Source: Nemertoderma westbladi (taxonomy: Eukaryota > Xenacoelomorpha > Nemertodermatida > Nemertodermatidae). From it: 26,946 nucleotides of DNA. The first letter of the stretch is position 1. Each line of letters opens with the position of its first letter. A program made the translations under genes and the position numbers. The notes beneath the pieces were generated by a model, which saw only the letters and a list, made by a program, of their open reading frames with translations, was not told where the DNA came from and made no database searches. Below are positions 18,575 through 26,932 of this stretch, piece by piece. The stretch is taken from positions 1-26,946 of the forward strand of contig JAUCBJ010003495.1 of the NCBI GenBank assembly GCA_032718475.1, read 5' to 3'.

Positions 18575-20066
18575 TAAAATATATTCCCATTATTGGCGAT
18601 ATCTCCTTTGCAGAAGTGAAGGCTGCTGCAAAGAGCATTAAGACCAATCGTGCCAGTGGAGTAGATGGTGTTCCCCCTGAGGTCTTTAAAATACCTGAGT
18701 GTTTAAAGCTCATCTATCCCATCATAGTAGACATGTACCGAACAACAAGAGTCCCACAAGAAATGAAAACAAATAAGTTGGTGCCAGTTCCCAAGAAGGG
18801 CAACCTAACACTCTATGGTTCTTTTCAGGGAATCTTATTGATCTCGATTGCTGAAAAGCTATACAATAGAATTCTATTAAATCGCATCAGGGATCCCATT
18901 GAGAGACTGCTCCGTGGAAATCAGAATGGGTTCCGTAAAGGTCGTGGGACCATGGAGCCAATTTTGGCATTTAGAAGGATAATTGACGAGTTATCAAAAG
19001 AAAGACAGGCATCTGGCTGTTATCTTTGTTGACTTATTCAAGGCCTTTTATTCAGTGTCTCGCTCACGTATGTTCAGCACACTTTCATTATATGGGATTC
19101 CTGATGAAATTGTTGCAGCAATCAGATCAGTATACGATGGTTCGACAACATTTGTGTCTACTGCTGACGGTGACACGGAACCACTTTAATTGTTATGGGG
19201 CGTCCTCCAGGGAGACACACTTGCGCCATTCTTGTTCATAATTATAGTTGACTACAAGCATGTCACTAGATCATCATAATGATGATGGGGGTGATGATAA
19301 CTCCACCTTCTGGCTCCAGAAGTCGAGGAAATCCTGCCAAGTACCTAACTGATCTAGACTTTGCTGATGACTTAGGAGTACTCTCAGAATCACTAGAGGG
19401 AGCCCATCGGCTCCTCAGCTCATTAGAACATGCTGCTTCTAGTGTTGGTCTTTTTATTAACTCCAAAAAGACCAAAATTCTGACAGTTAACTTTGAAAGT
19501 CCTCAGCAAGTCTCTGATCGGATGAGCATAAGCTCAAATGATGGTATGCTTGAGCATGTGGACGACTTCTGTTACCTGGGATCATGGATCCGGAGGTCAG
19601 GTGAAGACCTTCGAATACGCAAGGGAAAGGCATGGCCAGCTTTGAATAGGCGTTCCAGGATTTGGAAGTTACATAGAATTAATCGGAAACTTAAGGCCCG
19701 ATTATTTAGAGCAGCAGAGCCCATGCTGTGCTCAACTGCTGAGGACACCAAATCTCTGGATGGCACATTCACAAGAATGCTACGCCGGGTTCATTGTGTC
19801 AAGTACAATGCACACATCTCCAACCAGACACTATATAACAATATAACATTGGAGGTGTCTCATTGGTTCCCCCAGGCTTGACACTAGAACAAACCCGCCT
19901 CCGCTTTGTAGGACATTGCTTTCGCCATGTGGAGCAGTCAGTGCATAATCTTGTTTTTTGGCAGCCTCATGGAGTAAATAAGCATGGTGGACAGCCCATG
20001 ACTTTCTTGAGACGCATCTTAAAGGACACTGGCCTTGAAGATTCGGATGATCTAGCAAATGAAAAT
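18575..20066 (+). mobile_element. Non-LTR retrotransposon, copy 2 (RT, broken), nested
   Basis: It extends further 5' than copy 1: EVKAAAKSIKTNRASGVDGV at about 18616, then TNKLVPVPKKGN, GFRKGRGTMEP, FVDLFKAFYSVS and the catalytic LDFADDLGVLSE around 19354. Damage includes a 2-base deletion in an A run near 19000, a TAA stop at 19187-19189, a deletion near 19250, loss of the LLYGSPCW segment near 19725 and a frameshift near 19850. It stops abruptly inside the last motif (DDLAN, 20060), before MGDRELW, so its 3' end is also missing. It lies inside the 4.2-kb inverted-repeat element, opposite to the host gene. Confidence 0.85.
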
Positions 20067-20512
20067 GAAAAATATAGAACGTTATAAAATATTTTAATTG
20101 AATATATTTTATATGTTTGAGAACATTTTCACAAATGAAATTAGAAAAAACTTGGTAGTATAAAATTTGGTGTGTAGGTACACCCCCCCCCCCCCCCCCC
20201 CCCCCCCCCCACCCCCCAATTCAGTTTCTAATCAATTTGAAACGTTGAAATAATGTTACCAACCAATTTGTAACGTTCAAATAATGTAATTTAAATTTAT
20301 TCTGAACATCTTGATTTTCAAACAATAAATAACACTATAAGAAACATTAGAAAAACTATGTTCTGTAATGTTACATAAATTTTAATATAAATATTTTGAT
20401 TCTATTGACGTTGTTGAAACTAAATAAATATTGATATTTTTGAAACAAATGATTACATATTTAATATTATAATATATTCAATATCCTTTCACATCCCAAA
20501 GAACGAATAATG
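20067..20512. other. AT-rich interior with long poly-C
   Basis: A run of 28 C at 20183-20210 is followed by ACCCCCC. The word AACCAATTTGTAACGTTCAA repeats in part from 20236 (AATCAATTTGAAACGTTGAA). No gene seen. Confidence 0.4.
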
Positions 20513-20806
20513 AGTTAGCATTTTATGATGTGTGGTGTCTTGAAATATTCAACACAAAAACACCTAATCATTATCTTTCAAGATTTACAGATACCATCAC
20601 TTCAAACTCCTAACTTTGCTAATATTACTATTGTTATTGGTGTTTTTAGTAAGTTAGCACTTTAGAACACTTGAGCCCTCTTGCGGGTGGTGCAGAATTG
20701 GTGTTGCTAAATGTTGCTAAAGTCTGTTACTGAGTTAGCACATTGGTACTTTCAGAAATCACTGGTATGGTGTCACTTTACCAAGGAAATCCCGCGTTAG
20801 CACTTA
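20513..20806 (-). repeat. Right subterminal GTTAGCACTTT cluster
   Basis: Mirror-image copies of the left motif: 20513 (GTTAGCATTTT), 20653 (exact), 20734 (GTTAGCACATT) and 20796 (GTTAGCACTTA). All point the same way, opposite to the left cluster, which supports one element with two symmetric ends. Confidence 0.65.
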
Positions 20807-20829
20807 CAGACTTATGTGGTGCCTGCACT

Positions 20830-21251
20830 ACTTGCATACCGGTCAGGCAATCTGTGAGTTTTTAATTGTGAATTGATTCATTTTATCAATATTCATCACC
20901 ATGAATGTAATTAATTGTAGTGTTAAAAGACGCGCAAGACTCTCCGCTTTCAATTGATATAAGCCACGTGTGAAATGGTTGAGATTAAAAGTGTATTTTA
21001 ATGGATCTATAATCACCCTCCATAGAAACCAATATAAGAAGTTATCGGAGCACTGCGTAGTGGCGTCAAATATGTAGCAGCCAATCACAGCCGATGTTCA
21101 AAACTGGCTTCCCGCTCTTACTTAAACCCGCTATTTCGACCGTTTCCACGTGTTTTTACAAAAACACACCCCGCCACTCGATTCAGGACACCTTGTTACC
21201 CCTTTTTCAATTGTTTCTAGCCCAACAATTTTTTCGCGCACCAACCCTATT
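20830..21251 (-). repeat. Right terminal inverted repeat of the 4.2-kb element
   Basis: Reverse complement of 17031-17428. It includes CCAACCCTATT at the outer end and CAACAATTTTTTCGCGCACC just inside. Confidence 0.8.
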
Positions 21252-21300
21252 GCGCCAGTTAAAAGGTAATAATAAATAAAACTACACCCGCAAAGTTCAG

Positions 21301-21645
21301 GGTAATTGGTGCGGCGGACATCTCTACGGTAATTGGTGTGGCGGACATCTCTACGGTAATTGGTGCGGCGGACATCTCTACGGTAATTAGTGCGGCGGAC
21401 ATCTCTACGGTAATTGGTGCGGCGGACATCTCTACGGTAATTAGTGCGGCGGACATCTCTACAGTAATTGGTGCGGCGGACATCTCTACAGTAATTGGTG
21501 CGGCGGACATCTCTACGGTAATTAGTGCGGCGGACATCTCTACAGTAATTGGTGCGGCGGACATCTCTACAGTAATTGGTGCGGCGGACATCTCTACAGT
21601 AATTAATCAGGGTAATTGGTGCGGCGGACATCTCACAAGTAATTA
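21301..21645. repeat. 27-bp tandem repeat, about 12-13 units
   Basis: The unit is GGTAATTGGTGCGGCGGACA plus TCTCTAC, starting at 21301 and recurring every 27 bases to about 21598. After a 14-base interruption (AATTAATCAG) one more unit follows at 21612. Variants are ATTGG/ATTAG and CTACGG/CTACAG. Because 27 is divisible by three, frames stay open on both strands (nonapeptide ISTVIGAAD or similar). These are artefacts of the repeat and there is no start context or flanking gene. Confidence 0.95.
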
Positions 21646-21699
21646 AAGTCATTAAAACTAAAAGTAAACACAATTAGTTACTTAATTAGCTGGTTGAGT

Positions 21700-21930
21700 T
21701 ACGTGCAATGCGAGCCACAAACAGATGGGCAAGAAGAGCAGACCAAAATATTGTAGAGGTCAGCGGCTGACTGGCTGCAGAAATGACAGATGCACGCGAC
21801 TGATCTCTCGTGAAAACTAGCTCGATTAGTGCAAAGGCAGTGATGAAACCCGCTGGGACCTGCGCAGTTGTCGGTTTCTTTGTTTGCATCCTTTCCATAA
21901 GGTAGAAACGAATGCTGGCTCCTGTGTAAA
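21700..21930 (-). other. Coding-like block, possible exon of unknown gene
   Basis: On the minus strand an excellent acceptor (TTTTTTTACACAG|GAGCC at about 21927) opens a frame with ASIRFYLMERMQTKKPTTAQ, then GFITAFALIELVFTRDQSRA and a hydrophobic TIFWSALLAHLFVARIA. It ends either at a TAA after NSTS or at a donor GCAC|GTAACT near 21706. The splice phases (1 and 1) do not fit between the phase-0 exons on either side, so it is not an exon of the cupredoxin-like gene as modelled. It may be part of a nested gene, a pseudogene piece or a chance open frame. No family recognised. Confidence 0.3.
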
Positions 21931-22370
21931 AAAACCCTTGTGAAATGAAATTATTAACCCTGTGTTCCCTGTTAATTATATATTGCATAATAACTTCACC
22001 ATTGAAAGTTCCCGGAAATTTCTCTATAATGTCATCAATGAGTGTTCCGGAATCCGTAAGCTTGCGTGCTTATATTGACGAGGTGCATTCTACTAATACC
22101 CATAATTCGTTTAACATAAGGGTTTTTCATCTTATTTATTTCTTTTCAGTTGTTGAATTTGAAATAGCAGCCACTTTCTCGAACTGGTTCTATTTTCATA
22201 TGGTAGATTTTCATCGCCGATGCGATCGAGTTAAAATGTACCGGTACCGGTAAATTATTTTCGATCAAATTATCATTCGAGGTTAAGACCCCTAGTACAC
22301 TAGAAGAGTTCCTATAAAAATGGATAATAACTTACCGTATCCGTATAAGGAATAAATTCCCGTAACTTAC
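21931..22370. other. Intron sequence
   Basis: A plus-strand frame at 21945-22253 starts with a signal-peptide-like MKLLTLCSLLIIYCIITS but becomes unstructured and overlaps an intron. It is not called as a gene. GTACCGGTACCGG occurs near 22237. Confidence 0.35.
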
Positions 22371-22522
22371 CTCATAAGATACATTCCCTTCTTCATCAAC
22401 TTGCGGTTGAACTTGAGTCACTGATTTGGGAGATTTACAGTTAAACCGATTCCAGTCCCACCAAACTCTGTCGCCAGTTTCAACAGATAATATTTGGGGT
22501 GCAAATCTCTGGTCCGATAAAT
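22371..22522 (-). CDS. Exon of a cupredoxin-like repeat gene (exon 2 of those seen)
   Basis: A 152-base exon. The acceptor is TGTTGATTGTTAG|ATTTATC at 22523 and the donor GAG|GTAAGT at 22370. It enters with two bases completing a codon and leaves in phase 0, matching the next exon (16367). The peptide runs LSDQRFAPQILSVETGDRVW then WDWNRFNCKSPKSVTQV and ends VSYE. The motif P.I..V..GDRVWWDW is the same as TPDLGVVARGDRIWWTW in the exon at 16367 and marks the first strands of a cupredoxin-like domain. The splice joint to the 23587 exon is phase-compatible if the GTATGT donor is used there. Confidence 0.7.
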
Positions 22523-22587
22523 CTAACAATCAACAGTAATACAAACCTTAATAACAGTAAATAGAAAAGACAGGGGGGGGGGGGGGA

Positions 22588-23180
22588 TAAATTAATACGA
22601 CGAAGAATTTGGAAGTCCCATAGAATAAAAAGGAACCTTAAGGTTCAAGTATTTATGGCAGTAGTACTACCAGTTCTCTTATATTGGAGTCCATGCTGGG
22701 CTCTAACTGCCGAGGATACCAAATCTCTGGATGGCACTTTTACAAGAATGCTACGCCGGGTTCATTGTGTCAAGTACAATGCACACATCTCCAATCAGAC
22801 TCTATACAACATTATTGGAGGTGTTCCATTAGCTTCCCCTAGCTTGACACGTGAACGGAGCCGCCTCCGCTTTATATGACATTGATATCGCCGTGTGGAC
22901 CAGCCAGTGCATAATCTTGTGCTTTGGCGGCCTCATGGAATGAATAAGCATGGTGGACAGCCCATGACTTTCTTGAGACGCATCTTAAAGGAAACTGGCC
23001 TTGAAGATGCGGATGATCTAGCAAATGTCATGGGTGATAGGGAGTTGTGGCGGCGCAATTTTGTCGACAAGTCGGCACAGCATTCTTAATATATTATATG
23101 TAATATATATATAATGCTGCTGCAATGCAGCATGCCGATCGTAGTTGTAGTACTAACAATGTAACTACTCCAATCACAAC
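22588..23180 (+). mobile_element. Non-LTR retrotransposon, copy 3 (3' part with UTR)
   Basis: It begins directly after a 14-base G run (22573-22586). It encodes RIKRNLKVQVFMAVVLPVLL, the LDGTFTRMLRRVH block, a TGA stop where copy 2 has a sense codon (22877-22879), then HGGQPMTFLRRILKETG and MGDRELWRRNFVDKSAQHS with TAA at 23087-23089. The 3' UTR carries a hairpin ATGCTGC/GCAGCAT at 23114-23133 followed by ATGCCGATCG, partly shared with copy 4. It is inserted in the intron between the first two exons seen, opposite to the gene. Confidence 0.8.
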
Positions 23181-23224
23181 AATAAACTATTGAAAATGAA
23201 TAGCACAGTTCACAGTTCTCATAT

Positions 23225-23310
23225 TCAACTGGTATTTGCCTATTAATTTTCGACTGCAGAGGGATACATTTTTATTTTGTCGAAAGTCCCCCACCCCGCC
23301 CCTATCTGAA
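23225..23310 (-). repeat. Short dispersed repeat, copy gamma
   Basis: The reverse complement reads TTTCAGATAGGGGCGGGG, then AATAAAAATGTATCCCTCTG and AATTAATAGGCAAATA, parallel to copy alpha at 2325-2405. The centre CAG/GACTGCAG differs. Confidence 0.55.
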
Positions 23311-23483
23311 ATATAAATATAACAATAAAATAAATACATAATAATAGATTCTAAAAATCTACCAATCAAACAAAAACTTCTAACTGATAATATTTTTGTG
23401 TCAAAATAATATAATGCGTAAAGCAACAGACTAACTGATTCTGTGCGCGTGTGTTGTCTTGGAGACTCTCACTATACACATAC

Positions 23484-23587
23484 GATATTCCTGAGGCTTC
23501 GCGGTTTCCGATTGAAGGTAATATAGGCCAGGTTCTTTAAATTCTTTACGGTACATCCCACTGCCGCTGGGATTCGCAGTTGGAAAT
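23484..23587 (-). CDS. Exon of a cupredoxin-like repeat gene (exon 1 of those seen)
   Basis: The acceptor is TTAATCTTTACAG|ATTTCC at 23588. The peptide is FPTANPSGSGMYRKEFKEPG then LYYLQSETAKPQEY, a G.(Y/F).K.F...G.YY pattern like GLFSKQFKHSGVYHYR in the exon at 10598. Two donors are possible. GTATGT at 23483 leaves one base over and matches the entry phase of the 22522 exon. GTGAGA at 23472 would add RMCI and complete the expected final strand but needs a further small exon to restore phase. The first is preferred on phase, the second on domain alignment. More 5' exons must exist, but none was found between here and the satellite at 24899. Confidence 0.6.
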
Positions 23588-23594
23588 CTGTAAA

Positions 23595-23950
23595 GATTAA
23601 ATATTTAACAAAAAATAAAAATGTACAGGTAATTTCATTAAAAATACTGTAGGTTCTGAACTCAATGATAGAAACACCAGCTGCTGGTTCTCATGAGGGC
23701 CTAGTAAGCTACTACTATTGATTGAATGGATAGGCCCAAACTGCACAGAAATATATTACTTGCCATGTTTTTTTTTACTCTCTCACTCTATCAAAGAAAA
23801 GTAAACAAATATCAACTGTTTGTTTGTTATGTATTATCCCACCAGCTGAATTAGCTCTTCCCAGTGTGGCAGTGTGCCAACTAATAGTATTATATTATTG
23901 TAGTAGTAGGCCTATGCTTGGGTGGGGTCATCGAAATTTGTCATATCAAT
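23595..23950. repeat. Upstream stretch with start of a duplicated segment
   Basis: No gene seen. At 23829-23895 the words ATTATCCCACCAGCTGAA, GCTCTTCCCAGTGTG and TGTGCCAACTAATAGTAT recur at 24733-24775 and, in part, at 24826-24866. Confidence 0.5.
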
Positions 23951-23952
23951 GC

Positions 23953-24088
23953 TGGGTCCATTTACCCTCACCCTTTACAAATATATGCCTTCCTTGCAAG
24001 GCACTTTCACCCGTTTAACAGTTGTTTTATATTTGCAAAGCGGAGCTGCGCAAAAACAGAGGGATAGCACGACTGTATCATAAATATT
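23953..24088 (+). repeat. About 135-bp direct repeat, first copy
   Basis: Starts GGGTCCATTTACCCTCACCC and ends TAGCACGACTGTATCATAAA. Matches 24557-24690 with only a few differences (TTGCAAGG/TTACAAGG, CACCCG/CATCCG, one extra T run). Confidence 0.85.
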
Positions 24089-24555
24089 TATTGGGTGATG
24101 TGTAAAACATTGAACCCAATATACTTTATGGTGCAACGGGAAAATCCGCTCGGGGAAGAAAATTAGTAAATAAAGAAACCGCAAGGTGGTGTCATGAAAA
24201 TGGAGTCTCATCTCACTGCTTACTGTATACAGATAAAGTCAATCAACAAGCAGTTAAATAATCTATTCGGCTTCTAGACAGCCGATAACTTATAACCCTT
24301 CGGATGAATTCATTAATTTTAACCCACCAACCACCCGATTCGTCCTCCAAAAAATTATAATGTTTAGCGGAAAAAAATATGTTATAATGTTTAACAGTTA
24401 TATGATTTTTGATTTCTAAAAGATATTGATGATATAAGTGCGGATTATATAATTCTATGCTTTTTGATTTCTATGCATGCTATTCATGTGCAGTGCATGA
24501 TATATAAACAATTACTATGCATTACTGTGGTAGTTACCTATTATTGAGTGTATAT
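24089..24555. other. Spacer between direct repeats
   Basis: AT-rich; no gene, RNA or further repeat recognised. Confidence 0.35.
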
Positions 24556-24556
24556 T

Positions 24557-24690
24557 AGGGTCCATATACCCTCACCCTTTTCAAATATATGCCTTCCTTA
24601 CAAGGCACTTTCATCCGTTTTAAACAGTTGTTTTATATTTGCAAAGCGGAGCTGCGCAAAAACAGAAGGATAGCACGTCTGTATCATAAA
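24557..24690 (+). repeat. About 135-bp direct repeat, second copy
   Basis: Partner of 23953-24088, followed directly by the hairpin at 24692. Confidence 0.85.
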
Positions 24691-24691
24691 T

Positions 24692-24730
24692 CAGCTGTTT
24701 GTTTGTTTATCGCAAACAAACAAACAGCTG
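24692..24730. repeat. Perfect 17-bp stem hairpin
   Basis: CAGCTGTTTGTTTGTTT, a 5-base loop (ATCGC) and AAACAAACAAACAGCTG. It separates the direct repeat from another copy of the CAGCTG/GAATAGC/CCCAGTGTGCCA segment. The first copy of that segment, near 23813, has only the left arm (CAACTGTTTGTTTGTT). Confidence 0.9.
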
Positions 24731-24898
24731 GCGGCTGAATAGCCCTTCCCAGTGTGCCAACTAATAGTATATATTATATTATTGTAGTATACTAGGCCTA
24801 TAGTTATTTTAGTAGTTTGTAATGTATTATCCCGCCAGCTGAATAGCTCTCCCCAGTGTGCCAAGCCAAGAGCTTCTTCATTATTAGATAACATTATT

Positions 24899-26932
24899 AT
24901 TATACTTACACTAGCAGTAGACGCCTACTACTGTACTTACACTAGTAGTAGACGCCTACTACTGTACTTACACTAGTAGTAGACGCCTACTACTGTACTT
25001 ACACTAGTAGTAGACGCCTACTACTGTACTTACACTAGTAGTAGACGCCTACTCACTACTTACACTAGTAGTAGACGCCTACTCACTACTTACACTAGTA
25101 GTAGACGCCTACTCACTACTTACACTAGTAGTAGACGCCTACTCACTACTTACACTAGTAGTAGACGCCTACTACTGTACTTACACTAGTAGTAGACGCC
25201 TACTACTTACACTAGTAGTAGACGCCTACTACTGTACTTACACTAGTAGTAGACGCCTACTACTGTACTTACACTAGTAGTAGACGCCTACTCACTACTT
25301 ACACTAGTAGTAGACGCCTACTACTGTACTTACACTAGTAGTAGACGCCTACTCACTACTTACACTAGTAGTAGACGCCTACTACTGTACTTACACTAGT
25401 AGTAGACGCCTACTCACTACTTACACTAGTAGTAGACGCCGACTCACTACTTACACTAGTAGTAGACGCCGACTCACTACTTACACTAGTAGTAGACGCC
25501 TACTCACTACTTACACTAGTAGTAGACGCCTACTCACTACTTACACTAGTAGTAGACGCCTACTACTCACTACTTACACTAGTAGTAGACGCCTACTACT
25601 GTACTTACACTAGTAGTAGACGCCTACTACTTACACTAGTAGTAGACGCCTACTCACTACTTACACTAGTAGTAGACGCCTACTCACTACTTACACTAGT
25701 AGTAGACGCCTACTCACTACTTACACTAGTAGTAGACGCCGACTCACTACTTACACTAGTAGTAGACGCCTACTCACTACTTACACTAGTAGTAGACGCC
25801 TACTCACTACTTACACTAGTAGTAGACGCCGACTCACTACTTACACTAGTAGTAGACGCCTACTCACTACTTACACTAGTAGTAGACGCCTACTACTGTA
25901 CTTACACTAGTAGTAGACGCCTACTACTTACACTAGTAGTAGACGCCTACTACTTACACTAGTAGTAGACGCCTACTACTTACACTAGTAGTAGACGCCT
26001 ACTACTTACACTAGTAGTAGACGCCTACTACTGTACTTACACTAGTAGTAGACGCCTACTACTTACACTAGTAGTAGACGCCTACTCACTACTTACACTA
26101 GTAGTAGACGCCTACTCACTACTTACACTAGTAGTAGACGCCTACTACTCACTACTTACACTAGTAGTAGACGCCTACTCACTACTTACACTAGTAGTAG
26201 ACGCCTACTACTGTACTTACACTAGTAGTAGACGCCTACTACTTACACTAGTAGTAGACGCCTACTCACTACTTACACTAGTAGTAGACGCCTACTCACT
26301 ACTTACACTAGTAGTAGACGCCTACTACTCACTACTTACACTAGTAGTAGACGCCTACTCACTACTTACACTAGTAGTAGACGCCTACTACTTACACTAG
26401 TAGTAGACGCCTACTCACTACTTACACTAGTAGTAGACGCCTACTACTTACACTAGTAGTAGACGCCTACTACTTACACTAGTAGTAGACGCCTACTACT
26501 TACACTAGTAGTAGACGCCTACTACTTACACTAGTAGTAGACGCCTACTACTTACACTAGTAGTAGACGCCTACTACTGTACTTACACTAGTAGTAGACG
26601 CCTACTACTTACACTAGTAGTAGACGCCTACTACTTACACTAGTAGTAGACGCCTACTACTGTACTTACACTAGTAGTAGACGCCTACTACTTACACTAG
26701 TAGTAGACGCCTACTACTTACACTAGTAGTAGACGCCTACTCACTACTTACACTAGTAGTAGACGCCTACTACTCACTACTTACACTAGTAGTAGACGCC
26801 GACTCACTACTTACACTAGTAGTAGACGCCGACTCACTACTTACACTAGTAGTAGACGCCTACTCACTACTTACACTAGTAGTAGACGCCTACTACTTAC
26901 ACTAGTAGTAGACGCCTACTCACTACTTACAC
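24899..26932. repeat. 2-kb satellite with variable unit length and a hairpin per unit
   Basis: About 70 units share the core CTTACACTAGTAGTAGACGC then CTACT. Units differ only in a joint: core plus A (26 bases), CACTA (30), ACTGTA (31) or ACTCACTA (33). Some units have CCGACTCAC instead of CCTACTCAC. In each unit AGTAGTAG-ACGC-CTACTACT (or a shorter version) can fold into a hairpin, and ACTAGT is a palindrome. The first unit (GCAGTAGACG) is the most diverged. The last breaks at TTACAC before TTCTTTTATACGTC, so the array ends just inside the window. There are no spacers of unrelated sequence, hence this is not a CRISPR. Confidence 0.95.

Larger units (their letters stand above)
17031..21251. 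mobile_element. 4.2-kb element with about 400-bp terminal inverted repeats
   Basis: The left end AATAGGGTTGGTGCGCGAAA at 17031 recurs in reverse complement at the right end (to 21251). The match continues inward for about 400 bases on each side (17031-17428 and 20830-21251). It includes TTGTTGGGCTAGAAACAAT, GATTGGCTGCTACATATTTG and CACGTGGCTTATATCAATTG, with scattered substitutions and small indels. The interior has no transposase frame, so it is a non-autonomous or foldback-type DNA transposon. Internal to the TIRs, the motif AAAGTGCTAAC clusters on the left (17646, 17663, 17676, 17893) and its reverse complement GTTAGCACTTT on the right (20653, 20734, 20796). This mirror arrangement is expected of transposase-binding subterminal repeats. 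A retrotransposon copy (18575-20066) is nested. No clear target-site duplication was seen. The superfamily is not assigned. Confidence 0.75.

Noticed and set aside
17031-21251. LTR retrotransposon
   Set aside because: The long terminal repeats are inverted, not direct, and there is no gag/pol or primer-binding site; the RT inside is of the non-LTR type.
21259-21673. Repeat-peptide frames of 100-180 codons on both strands
   Set aside because: The 27-bp unit lacks stops in several frames. There is no supported start, splice site or non-repeat domain.
21945-22253. Plus-strand frame with a signal-peptide-like start
   Set aside because: AT-rich sequence readily yields hydrophobic starts. The remainder shows no domain, and it lies in an intron of the opposite-strand gene.
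23187-23426. Minus-strand 79-codon frame
   Set aside because: It covers short repeat copy gamma and AT-rich flank and has no cupredoxin-like motif or splice sites.
24899-26932. Possible CRISPR array
   Set aside because: Repeats are contiguous with 0-8 base joints of related sequence and no unique spacers, in a eukaryotic context with no cas genes. It is a satellite.
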